NCBI GenBank assembly: GCA_902749685.1
Contig: CACVKW010001173.1
Coordinates: 1 to 44,376, forward strand
DNA from: Olavius sp. associated proteobacterium Delta 1
Lineage (GTDB): Bacteria > Desulfobacterota > Desulfobacteria > Desulfobacterales > JAFDCJ01
Direction: 5' to 3'
DNA: 44,376 nt
Part shown: positions 17,226 through 25,556 of the stretch, in pieces
Layout: each line of letters begins with the position of its first letter
Numbering within the stretch: the stretch's first letter is position 1
Program-made: the position numbers and the translations under genes
The notes under the pieces: generated by a model
Told to the model about the DNA's origin: nothing
Database searches by the model: none
The model's input: the letters and a program-made list of their open reading frames with translations, nothing else

Positions 17226-18286
17226 TTCTTGCGCACCCACCTGATTTTGTATTCGGTAAACAGCAGAAAGATGAGCATCACCATCAGCGCCATGCCCTGG
17301 ATGACTTCGGCAATATACGTGGGAACGCCGGTCATGCGGCTCATGGTCTGGGCGCCGACAATGATCACACTAAAAAACAACGAAGAAAACAGTACGCCCA
17401 CCGGATGGAGATTTCCCAGCATGGCAATCACAATCCCGGAATAACCGTAACCGGGCGAGATATCCATAATCAGACGGCGCTGGATTGCGCACAACTCCCC
17501 GACTCCCGCCAGCCCGGCCAGCCCGCCGGAAATCAGGGCCGTCCACAGAATCACCCGGGTCGAATTGATTCCGCCGAAGTTGGCGGCCCGGGCATTCACG
17601 CCCACAGCCCGGGACTGGTAACCAAAGGTGGTCTTCTTGTTGATAAACCAGACAACCAGCACGGCCAGAAATGCCAGCGGGATCCCCAGGTGGAAGCGGG
17701 AACGCGCCATCAGGATGGGATACTCGGCGGCCGCGATGATAGCCGAGGATCGCGGCCAGCTCGAGCCGGGCTGCTGCAAGGGCCCAAAAAGCAGCGCACC
17801 CATGATATGAACCATGACATAGTTTAACAGCAGGGTCGAGACCACATCATCCACTTTGAGCTTGGTTTTGAGAAGCGCCGGAATCGAAGCCCAGAGGCCC
17901 CCGGCCAGAAATCCCCCGACAATGACAATGGGCAGCACCAAAGGCTTGGGGACACCTCCCAGCGAAATACCCAGCGCAGTGGCCACCAGGGCGCCGGCCA
18001 GCAGCTGGCCCTCGGCCCCGATATTCCAGAATTTGGCCCTGAACGCAAAGGCCACCGCCAGGCCTGTCATTAACAGGGGGCTGGCCTTTACAAAAGTCTC
18101 CAGCAAATTGAACCGGGTCCCGAGGGCTCCGTAGAACAGGTAATAATATGATTTCCAAAGATGCCCGCCGGCAATCAGGATCGGAATGGCCGACAGCATC
18201 AGGGTCACCATAATCGCAGCAATTGGAATAACAATTTTAGCCCACCCCGGCAAGGGTTTGCGTTTTACAATCCTGAATCCGATCAC
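17222..18286 (-). CDS. BMP-type nucleoside/nucleobase ABC transporter permease (first)
   Basis: GTG 18286 overlaps the ATPase stop codon (GTGA), marking translational coupling; a longer TTG start at 18307 lies inside the ATPase gene. The 354-residue product is hydrophobic and has the YufP/NupP motifs: KFWNIGAEGQLLAGAL, VDDVVSTLLLNYV, and GINSTRVILWTALISGGLAGLAG across residues about 240-265. It ends in RWVRKK directly overlapping the next permease start. Known importers of this type move purine or pyrimidine nucleosides; the neighbouring codA suggests a pyrimidine or related nucleobase, which is inference. Confidence 0.92.
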   Translation of the reverse strand: MIGFRIVKRKPLPGWAKIVIPIAAIMVTLMLSAIPILIAGGHLWKSYYYLFYGALGTRFNLLETFVKASPLLMTGLAVAFAFRAKFWNIGAEGQLLAGALVATALGISLGGVPKPLVLPIVIVGGFLAGGLWASIPALLKTKLKVDDVVSTLLLNYVMVHIMGALLFGPLQQPGSSWPRSSAIIAAAEYPILMARSRFHLGIPLAFLAVLVVWFINKKTTFGYQSRAVGVNARAANFGGINSTRVILWTALISGGLAGLAGVGELCAIQRRLIMDISPGYGYSGIVIAMLGNLHPVGVLFSSLFFSVIIVGAQTMSRMTGVPTYIAEVIQGMALMVMLIFLLFTEYKIRWVRKK

Positions 18287-19806
18287 CGGTGCACCCCGCT
18301 CATCCAAAGACCAACCTGCTCGCGGGAGGCATCCTCACCGTGCGTTTCGCCCATCACGGCTCCTTCATACAATACGACAATGCGGTCACTCAGGTTAAAT
18401 ACTTCATCCAGATCTTCAGAGATCAGAAGAATACCCGCCCCCCTGTCGCGCTCCTGCAGGATCCGTTGATGGATATATTCCATGGCCCCCACATCGAGAC
18501 CGCGAGTGGGCTGTGCGGCGACGATCGCTGCCGGTCGGCCGGCGAGTTCTCTGGCCAGCATGACTTTTTGCAGGTTGCCGCCGGACAGACTTTTGGTCAC
18601 CGCCTCACGACCGGCCGTCTTGATATCATAGGCTGCAATTAAATCATCGCTAAATCGGCGAATCCTGCTGGATTTCATCAATCCGAAACGCTGAAACTCC
18701 GCCGAGCCGTGGGTTTCCAGGATCAGGTTCTCCTCAACCGTAAGATCCATCATCAGGCCGGTATCGATTCGATCCTCCGGGATGCGGCCCATTTTTAATC
18801 CGATGGCGGAGGCCGGGCTGCCGAATTTAAGCCGCTTTCCGTTGACCTTGATGCTCCCGGCGGTCGGCTCCCGCAGTCCGAAAAGGATTTCGGCCAGCTC
18901 ACGCTGTCCGTTACCCGAGATACCGGCCATGCCTAAAATTTCGTTCTGACGAACGACCAGGTTCAGGTCTTTGAGCGCCGGTATTTTCTTGTCATTTAAG
19001 GCATTGAGATTCTCGATTTCAAGCACGGGCTGACCGGGCTCAATTTTCTTTTTCTCGATGCTCTCCAGAAGTTCCCGGCCCACCATGAGATTGGCCAACT
19101 CCCGGGCATTGGTCTCGGAGACCTTACGCTGCGCGACGACCTGTCCGGCCCGCAGAACCACGATCCGGTCTGAGATGTCCATCACTTCATTTAATTTATG
19201 GGAGATAAAAACAACCGAACGGCCTTCTATGACAAGAGATCTTAAGGTATTAAACAAATCGTCGGTTTCAGCCGGCGCCAGCACGGCAGTGGGCTCATCC
19301 ATAATCAGGATGTCCACATCCCGATAGAGCGCTTTGAGAATTTCAACTTTTTGCTGTTCGCCCACCGACAGGGTCCAAATCCTGGCATCCGGATCGATCT
19401 GCAATCCGAAGCGTTCCTGCAATGCAGTCAGTTCCCGACGGGCGGATTTGAGATCGAGGAAGATGCGTTTGCCGGAACCCATGCCGATAATAATGTTCTC
19501 GAGTACGGTCTGGGACTGCACCAGGGCAAAATGCTGGTGGATCATGCCCACGCCGCGTGAAATGGCATCTTTCGGGGCAGCGAGGTTGACTTTTTGCCCT
19601 TTGATATAAATCTGGCCCTCATCGCAGGTGTAATACCCGAAGAGAATATTCATCAGGGTCGTCTTGCCGGCCCCGTTTTCACCCAGCAGGGCGCAGATTT
19701 CGCCTGGATAAAGGTCGAAAGTAATATTATTGCTGGCGGTAACGTCCAGAAACCGTTTGGTAATACCGGACAGTCGTACCACTGGTTGGATCCCTTGTTC
19801 CGTCAT
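18283..19806 (-). CDS. BMP-type ABC transporter ATP-binding protein with two ABC domains
   Basis: ATG 19806 is chosen because homology begins at PVVRLSGITKRF; the open frame extends 71 codons upstream through repeat sequence. The 507-residue protein has two fused ABC domains. The first has Walker A GENGAGKTT, signature LSVGEQQKVEI and Walker B ILIMDEPTAVL. The second has a degenerate Walker A (GISGNGQRE), signature LSGGNLQKVMLARELAG and a Walker B-like AIVAAQPTRGLD. This asymmetry is normal for the YufO/RbsA/XylG-type family. It energises the two permeases that follow with 4-base overlaps. Confidence 0.93.
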   Translation of the reverse strand: MTEQGIQPVVRLSGITKRFLDVTASNNITFDLYPGEICALLGENGAGKTTLMNILFGYYTCDEGQIYIKGQKVNLAAPKDAISRGVGMIHQHFALVQSQTVLENIIIGMGSGKRIFLDLKSARRELTALQERFGLQIDPDARIWTLSVGEQQKVEILKALYRDVDILIMDEPTAVLAPAETDDLFNTLRSLVIEGRSVVFISHKLNEVMDISDRIVVLRAGQVVAQRKVSETNARELANLMVGRELLESIEKKKIEPGQPVLEIENLNALNDKKIPALKDLNLVVRQNEILGMAGISGNGQRELAEILFGLREPTAGSIKVNGKRLKFGSPASAIGLKMGRIPEDRIDTGLMMDLTVEENLILETHGSAEFQRFGLMKSSRIRRFSDDLIAAYDIKTAGREAVTKSLSGGNLQKVMLARELAGRPAAIVAAQPTRGLDVGAMEYIHQRILQERDRGAGILLISEDLDEVFNLSDRIVVLYEGAVMGETHGEDASREQVGLWMSGVHR

Positions 19807-20196
19807 TAAAATGCCTGAGAAATATTGGTACCTAATCCGGACAGGCCGGAATTGAATATTGAAGATTTTTCCACACGAAATCAGCTTAGCGCTTATGGGG
19901 TTTATCCCCTCCCGGAAAGGCGTCTCGGAAATGCAATATGAGATGTAATAGAAGATAAACGGGGTTCGTCGACGCAGTGCCCCTAGGGTGGGGATAAACC
20001 CCACCCCGACATTTCGCATGCCGATACAGCTGTTCCGGGCGACATATTTTGACGCCTATGGGCCTAAACCCCGCCCTTGGACCGTTGTTCTGCCTGGAAA
20101 TACAACTTAAACGTGTCAACGGTCTAACTTAGATATGAGAGTCGGTTGATGCGCAGATCCATACCCAACCCATCACAAACTTCGAACATGACACGT
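19807..20196. repeat. Intergenic region with facing GGGGTTTATCCCC palindromes
   Basis: GGGGTTTATCCCC (about 19897-19909) occurs again as its reverse complement GGGGATAAACCCC (about 19990-20002), giving a large potential hairpin with roughly 80 bases between arms. A partly similar CTAAACCCCGCCC lies at about 20064. The region separates the binding-protein gene from its ATPase and could stabilise the upstream transcript. No gene is seen. Confidence 0.55.
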
Positions 20197-21183
20197 TTAA
20201 TCGGACACCGGTTTCTGCTCGTCAACCGGCACCCGGAAGGTTCCGTTCATAATCTTCTGCTCGAGGTCCTGGACCTCTTTAATGACACTGGCAGGCAGCG
20301 TCTTTTCAAATGCATGCAACGGCGCCAGTCGGGAACCGCCCTTGGCCATCATGGACCATTCGCCAAGATCCATGGAGACAAAGGCTTTTTTCTTGACCAT
20401 ATCAATCGCGAATTGGATGGTGGGATACATATCCCAGACGGGTCCGGTGATGACCACATTGGGGGCCAGCGCATTTTGGTCAGACATATTTCCAAAGGCC
20501 AGCACACCTTTTTCTTTGGCGGCTTCAAAGACCCCGAAACGTTCGGCGTAAATCAAATCTGCGCCGGCTTCGATCTGCGCGATGGCAGCCTCTTTGGCCT
20601 TGGGTGGATCAAACCAGCCGCCAATGTAAGAAATTTTGACCTTGACCTTGGGATTAACCTTGAGCGCCCCGGCCTTGAATGCATTCACCAGACGGTTGAC
20701 CTCCCCGATGGGTATGGCTGCAACCACGCCCAGTATATTGGATTTCGTGAGGCGGCCGGCGATCACGCCGCACAGGTAAGCCGGTTCGTGGATCCAGTTG
20801 TCGAATACGGAAAAATTCGGCGACACCGGACCAAACTCTGAACCAAAGGCAAAAGCGGTCTCGGGATAGTCCTTGGCAACCCTGCGGGCCGGCTCCTCAC
20901 CCGCCAGAAAGGCATCGCCCACGATCAGGTCAAATCCCCTTTCCGCGTACTCGCGGAGAACTTTTTCGAAATCAGCGGCCGCAATTTTTTCAGTGAATTC
21001 ATATTCAATGTTACCCATCTCCTTTTTGGCCTTTAGACAGGCCTGATGGATCACACCATCCCAGGGTTCCTCAATGGCTGTTTGAAAAATCGCAGCAATT
21101 TTAAATGGTTTTTCGGCACCTGCGGTTATGGCAAATGACATTGACGACAAAACAAGCATGACCACCAATGCAACTCTTTTCAT
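20197..21183 (-). CDS. BMP family ABC transporter substrate-binding protein
   Basis: ATG 21183 follows AAAGGAGGTCTCATC, a strong ribosome binding site; the frame upstream is not needed. The 328-residue protein has a signal peptide (MKRVALVVMLVLSSMSFAITAGAE) without a lipobox Cys, so it is periplasmic. Motifs of the BmpA/Med/PnrA family are visible: AAIFQTAIEEPWD, GFDLIVGDAFLAGE, FSVFDNWIHEPAYLCGVIAG and GADLIYAERFGV. These receptors bind nucleosides or related compounds. It is the first gene of the importer operon, followed 390 bases later by the ATPase. Confidence 0.93.
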   Translation of the reverse strand: MKRVALVVMLVLSSMSFAITAGAEKPFKIAAIFQTAIEEPWDGVIHQACLKAKKEMGNIEYEFTEKIAAADFEKVLREYAERGFDLIVGDAFLAGEEPARRVAKDYPETAFAFGSEFGPVSPNFSVFDNWIHEPAYLCGVIAGRLTKSNILGVVAAIPIGEVNRLVNAFKAGALKVNPKVKVKISYIGGWFDPPKAKEAAIAQIEAGADLIYAERFGVFEAAKEKGVLAFGNMSDQNALAPNVVITGPVWDMYPTIQFAIDMVKKKAFVSMDLGEWSMMAKGGSRLAPLHAFEKTLPASVIKEVQDLEQKIMNGTFRVPVDEQKPVSD

Positions 21184-21316
21184 GATGAGACCTCCTTTCA
21201 CTAAATGACAGGGTTTGTTAATCATCGTCTTAATGACTGGTTGTTTGAAATGCTCAAATTCAAACACGCATGGAATCGTGTTAGGGGCTGTGCCCCGATT
21301 GGAATATGGTGATGAG

Positions 21317-21328
21317 AAATTGCAATTT
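21317..21328. promoter_or_regulatory. Perfect palindrome between divergent genes (possible operator)
   Basis: AAATTGCAATTT is a 12-base perfect palindrome in the 238-base gap between the BMP importer operon and the divergent DUF169 gene, a natural place for a shared operator. No regulator gene is adjacent, so function is only suggested by position. Confidence 0.35.
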
Positions 21329-21421
21329 GATCATGTACCATAGAGGAGCATCTCAAGTTTGTCAATTCCAATTCTTTGTGTTAAGAATGAAAAATTAATA
21401 AGGTTGCCAAGGAGGAATGAG

Positions 21422-22144
21422 ATGCAGGATTTGCTCAAAATTGGCCAAGACATAGTTGAAAGACTTTCGCTGCAACATGGACCGGTCGGGGTGACACTTT
21501 ATACGGATAGGGATCCGTTGCCGCCAGAAATCCCGTTTAGCGGCAAGGAATTAAAAAGCTACTGCCAGGCATTGATTCTGGCCGGTGCAGGCGACAGCTT
21601 CCTGCTTGAACGGGAAAAGATGGGCTGCAAACTCGGAACTTCCGTGCTGGGCTTTGAAGACGATATGGACGGGTATCTGGATGACGGCGTCCTGGAAAAG
21701 TACGGCGTCGGTCTGTTCGGCACTGAGGAAGCATCGTCTGAAACGATACTGAAATCCACCTATCTTGCCAAAGGCAAAACCCGGGCGGCCCTGATCGCAC
21801 CACTGTCAATATTCGAACAGATTCCGCAGGTCGTGATATTTACGGCCAATAGCGAGCAGGTGATGTGGCTGCTGTATGCCGTCAATTATCAAAAAGGCGG
21901 CCTTATTAATCTGCCCCAGTCCGGCGGCGCTTTAGGCGGCTGCTCGGACATCACGGCCTTGCCGCTGCTCAAAGGCATACCCAATATCACCTTTTTAGGC
22001 CTGGGCTGCCGCCTGAAATCAGCCATCGGCCCCGGCCACCTCATGATGGGCATCAATGGATCCGACCTGGCAATGGTTCACACGCATATTGTGGAAATGG
22101 CCAAACCGATCGCTATGTTGAACCGGCAGCAAGCTTCAAGTTAA
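21422..22144 (+). CDS. DUF169 family protein
   Basis: ATG 21422 follows AAGGAGGAATGAG, much better than the upstream ATG at 21359. The 240-residue protein shows the usual DUF169 (COG2043) features: GPVGVTLY near the N-terminus, KSYCQALILA, KMGCKLGTSVLGF and ALGGCSD, with several conserved cysteines. The family is widespread in anaerobes and archaea and its biochemical role is not established. It is transcribed away from the BMP-type importer and may share its control region. No membrane segments or signal peptide are seen, so it should be cytoplasmic. Confidence 0.85.
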   Translation: MQDLLKIGQDIVERLSLQHGPVGVTLYTDRDPLPPEIPFSGKELKSYCQALILAGAGDSFLLEREKMGCKLGTSVLGFEDDMDGYLDDGVLEKYGVGLFGTEEASSETILKSTYLAKGKTRAALIAPLSIFEQIPQVVIFTANSEQVMWLLYAVNYQKGGLINLPQSGGALGGCSDITALPLLKGIPNITFLGLGCRLKSAIGPGHLMMGINGSDLAMVHTHIVEMAKPIAMLNRQQASS

Positions 22145-22203
22145 TACCTGTATCAGGTATCTATTTTTTCAAAATATTTTTATGCTTATATTATCTATAT
22201 TCC

Positions 22204-24543
22204 ATGCGCTTTAGGTATTGTAAATTCAGTATATTTCTGGCGACCATCCTGTCGATTCTGAATCTTACATCCGGGGTCATGGCCCTGACCGACAATCATC
22301 CGACAGTTGCGCCCTTTAAATCTGCAAAACCCAGGGTTTTAGTGCTGCATTCATATCACAGCGGCTTCACCTGGACCGACAATATAGCCAAAGGGCTGCA
22401 GTCGTCATTTGCCGATTTTGCCGACCGGATCGACCTGAACGTTGAGTATATGGATACGCGGCGAATATACACCGGGCAATACTTTGCTGAACTCAAAGAT
22501 ATCTATCGCCTGAAATACGGAGAACGCCTGCGGTTTACCTACCTTGAAGATCTTACCATTGAAGAATTACAGCAGAAGGTTGCAGTCCTGTCGAACCGGA
22601 CTATCATTTTCATGTTTATTTTCAGCCGCGATAAGGCCGGCCGCGTATTTTCCCATGAGTACAATTTAAAATCCCTCTATCAATATGCCCGGGTTCCGAT
22701 TTACGGTGTCTGGAAGTTCTATCTGGGGCACGGAATTGTGGGCGGCAGGTATATCGAAGCCAACCGGGCGTTTTTCGAAATGACCGGTTACAGCCGTCAA
22801 GAGGTCCTCGGCCGCTGTACATCTGATTTCAGCCTGTGGATAAATTATGAGGATCGTTCGCGAATCGTCCAACTTCTGAAGCAACACGGCAAGCTGAATT
22901 CTTATCCCATTCAATTTCGTATGAAAAACGGCAAAATCCGCGATTTCTTGTGGTCTGCGGCCGTTTTAGATCTTGCTGGTGAACCCTGCTCTTTGAGCGG
23001 ACTGGTGGACATCACCGAGCGCAAGCAAGCGGAAGAAGCCCTGGTCCGCAGTGAAAAAAGATTTCGCGATCTGGCCGAATTATTACCGGAAACCATCTTT
23101 GAAATAGATATAGCGGGTAAACTCACGTTTGCCAACCGCCAGGCATTTGATCAATTTTTGTACAGCCGGCAAGATTTTGAGCAGGGATTAAATGGCTTTG
23201 ATCTGCTGGCGCCGGAGGACCGCCAGCGAGCAGCCGCGGACTCTGTAAAAATACTGGACGGCAAAATTCTTGGCCTATTGGAGTACACCGCCCTGCGCAA
23301 GGACGGCAGCACGTTCCCGGTGTTGGTCCATTCGACAGCGATCTATCACCGGGACGGCGCCGTCGGACTGCGTGGATTTATGATAGATGTCTCCGAAAAA
23401 AAGCGCCTGGAAGCGCAACTCCAGCAGGCCCAGAAGTTAAAGTCCCTGGGAACTCTGGCCGGCGGTATTGCCCATGATTTTAACAATCTGCTGATGGGCA
23501 TCCAGGGCCGCACCTCTTTAATGACAATCAATACCCCATCTTTTCATCCTCACTATGAACACCTGCGGGAAATTGAGAATTATGTCATCAGTGCGGCCGA
23601 ACTTACCAAACAGCTGCTGGGTTTTGCCAGGGGCGGCAAATATGAGGTCAAACCAACCGATCTCAATCAGCTGATCGCACAAAACTCCCGGATGTTCGGC
23701 CGGACCAAAAAGGAAATCACCATCCATCGGATATATCAGGAAAACCTTTGGACGGTTGAAGTCGATCAGGGTCAGATCGATCAGGTCCTATTAAATATTT
23801 ACGTGAATGCCTGGCAGGCCATGCCGCACGGCGGCGATCTTTATATTCAGACGGAAAATGTTAACCTGGATGCAAATTTCGTCAGTCCCCACGATGTCAA
23901 ACCCGGTAGATATGTGATGATCTCCGTTACGGATAGCGGGATCGGGATGGACGAGTCAACTTTGAAGCGCGTTTTTGATCCATTTTTCTCAACCAAAACC
24001 AAGGAACGGGGCACAGGACTGGGATTGGCGTCGGCCTATGGCATCATTCAAAATCATGACGGCATCATTACGGCCCACAGTGTCGAAGGACAGGGAGCGA
24101 GCTTTAAAATTTATTTACCGTCATCGAGTAAGGCCGTCCCCGCTGGCCGGAGCTTGATTCAGGAATTGTCGGGTGGAACGGAAACCATTCTTCTGGTAGA
24201 TGACGAGGAAATGATTCTGAGTGCCGGCCGGGGGTTGCTGGAAAAGATCGGATACAGCGTTTTGACTGCCGAAAGCGGTCAGAAAGCCGTCACAGTATAC
24301 GACGCAGATCAGACTGAGATTGATCTGGTTGTGCTGGATATGGTAATGCCCGACATGAGCGGTGGTGATACATATAACCGGCTTAAAAAAATTAATCCTG
24401 CTGTCAAAGTACTGCTGTCAAGCGGTTACAGCATCAACGGCCAGGCGACGGAAATCCTCGAGCGGGGATGCAATGGCTTTATTCAGAAACCATTTACCAT
24501 GAAAGCTTTCTCCCAAAAAGTAAGAGAGATATTAGATCATTAA
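22204..24543 (+). CDS. Hybrid sensor histidine kinase with shortened ABC-type sensor domain
   Basis: A 779-residue hybrid kinase. Order: signal peptide/membrane segment (about 7-27), ABC-substrate-binding-like sensor (about 43-180), PAS 1 (about 182-275), PAS 2 (about 283-400), dimerisation domain with phospho-acceptor His424 (GGIAHDFNNLL), ATPase domain with N box NIYVNAWQAM, DSGIGMD and GTGLGLA, then a receiver (about 660-779) with acceptor Asp712 (VVLDMVMP). The sensor lacks its middle: RLKYGERLRFTYLEDLT joins the start and end of the usual domain. GHGIVGG is followed at once by RYIEANRAFFEMTGY, so the sensor's C-terminus and the first half of PAS 1 are absent. Both joins are in frame. No second membrane segment remains, so signalling across the membrane is doubtful. 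Confidence 0.85.
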   Translation: MRFRYCKFSIFLATILSILNLTSGVMALTDNHPTVAPFKSAKPRVLVLHSYHSGFTWTDNIAKGLQSSFADFADRIDLNVEYMDTRRIYTGQYFAELKDIYRLKYGERLRFTYLEDLTIEELQQKVAVLSNRTIIFMFIFSRDKAGRVFSHEYNLKSLYQYARVPIYGVWKFYLGHGIVGGRYIEANRAFFEMTGYSRQEVLGRCTSDFSLWINYEDRSRIVQLLKQHGKLNSYPIQFRMKNGKIRDFLWSAAVLDLAGEPCSLSGLVDITERKQAEEALVRSEKRFRDLAELLPETIFEIDIAGKLTFANRQAFDQFLYSRQDFEQGLNGFDLLAPEDRQRAAADSVKILDGKILGLLEYTALRKDGSTFPVLVHSTAIYHRDGAVGLRGFMIDVSEKKRLEAQLQQAQKLKSLGTLAGGIAHDFNNLLMGIQGRTSLMTINTPSFHPHYEHLREIENYVISAAELTKQLLGFARGGKYEVKPTDLNQLIAQNSRMFGRTKKEITIHRIYQENLWTVEVDQGQIDQVLLNIYVNAWQAMPHGGDLYIQTENVNLDANFVSPHDVKPGRYVMISVTDSGIGMDESTLKRVFDPFFSTKTKERGTGLGLASAYGIIQNHDGIITAHSVEGQGASFKIYLPSSSKAVPAGRSLIQELSGGTETILLVDDEEMILSAGRGLLEKIGYSVLTAESGQKAVTVYDADQTEIDLVVLDMVMPDMSGGDTYNRLKKINPAVKVLLSSGYSINGQATEILERGCNGFIQKPFTMKAFSQKVREILDH

Positions 24544-24800
24544 TACGATTTGATACGGAAAAAGAAGTGCTGGAGATGGCCAACGACACCGTTTACGGTT
24601 TGGCATCTTACCTTTTCACCCGTGACATCTCCCGCGCCATGCGTGTTTTTGAACAACTGCGCTTTGGTATAGTGGGCATCAATGATATTAACCCCACCGC
24701 AGCCGCGGCGCCTTTCGGCGGCATGAAAGAAAGCGGCCTCGGCCGGGAAGGCGGCCATGCGGGAATCCCTTCGTGTTTGTATTCCAGCGGGAGGTCGTCA
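24543..24800 (+). pseudogene. Aldehyde dehydrogenase C-terminal remnant (succinate-semialdehyde type)
   Basis: Directly after the kinase stop codon a frame reads FDTEKEVLEMANDTVYGLAS, YLFTRDISRAMRVFEQL, GIVGIND, APFGGMKESGLGREGGHAGI, the C-terminal part of NAD(P)-dependent aldehyde dehydrogenases of the GabD type. The catalytic Cys/Glu region and all of the N-terminal domain are missing, and similarity stops at about 24768, before the usual EEYLE ending. It is a gene fragment, not a functional enzyme. Confidence 0.85.
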
Positions 24801-24925
24801 TAGCTGGCTCCCTTGGGCACAAAAAACCTCATCCAAACATTGATGGTTTCTCCCTTGGTAACATTGTTGGGTTTTATTATTTCAGTACATTCAATACGGG
24901 CAGGAGCATGAAGCCATGATGTCTG
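24764..24925 (-). pseudogene. Possible unidentified gene fragment
   Basis: On the minus strand a stop-free stretch reads SWLHAPARIECTEI, KPNNVTKGETINVWMRFFVP and KGASYDDLPLEYKHEGIP, with protein-like composition, ending where the aldehyde dehydrogenase remnant ends. HAPARIEC...VTKGE loosely recalls superoxide-reductase-type beta domains, but this is not firm. It may be a fragment brought in by the same rearrangement. No start codon with a ribosome binding site was found. Confidence 0.3.
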
Positions 24926-24937
24926 GGAAACATAACG

Positions 24938-25159
24938 CTAAGCGATTTCCTCGTTTATAATAAATCGCTCTCCCTTGTGATTTTTGTCAATCCGAAACTT
25001 TTTTCTGACCAGGATTCTTTCGGTCAGCACGACAGTGGCAGGGTATTCGGTTCTGCGCTCACAAAGCTTATTAAAATATGCTTCGGCGTCGACAGAATTA
25101 TCAAAAATCTCTCGTTTAATTTTGCGGGCATCACCAATTCGAATCATGACTGAATACAT
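24938..25159 (-). CDS. Small hypothetical protein
   Basis: A 73-residue charged soluble protein (MYSVMIRIGDARKIKREIFD...) starting at ATG 25159 after AAAGGAATAGAAA. It has an alternating beta/alpha pattern and a RILVRKKFRI basic segment but no motif I recognise. It stands alone between the aldehyde dehydrogenase remnant and a repeat-rich gap. Real gene likely from the ribosome binding site and composition; function unknown. Confidence 0.6.
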   Translation of the reverse strand: MYSVMIRIGDARKIKREIFDNSVDAEAYFNKLCERRTEYPATVVLTERILVRKKFRIDKNHKGERFIINEEIA

Positions 25160-25556
25160 TTTCTATTCCTTTGGAAGACGGGCAGGGATAATATATTGAA
25201 AATATTTGGATCAAGCTTTAAATTTATGCTATGGGAGATTAGCACTGTGTCACTGCCACAACTCTATAACATAAGCGATAGAGTTTTAATACAACAAAAT
25301 ATCGCAAAACACCCGCGAGCAATTGATTTCCACCTGATAATTTCCAGTATTCCAGGATCCAGCAATGAGATGCCAGATGCCGGATCTTTGAAGTCGGAAG
25401 TGAGAATTCGGAAGTCGGAAAGATCGGAAGACAGATGTCAGGTTTTATTTTTTGTCAATCAACTTATTCAACCCTGTCAACTCAATCAACCACATGTACC
25501 CGTACCCCGCGCCCCGCAACCCGTACCCCGCGCCCCGCAACCCGCAACCCGCCCCC
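25160..25556. repeat. Intergenic region with short tandem repeats
   Basis: Positions 25499-25556 carry tandem copies of a GTACCCCGCGCCCCGCAACC unit that degrade into CCCGCAA repeats. Upstream, 25387-25436 holds GGAAGTCGGAA-type direct repeats. The low-complexity block abuts the dctM stop codon. No gene or terminator is evident. Confidence 0.65.

Noticed and set aside
17201..17827. A 208-codon plus-strand frame opposite the permease genes
   Set aside because: It lies within two well-supported permease genes, is rich in His/Gln/Gly typical of antisense translation of membrane proteins and has no homologous motif.
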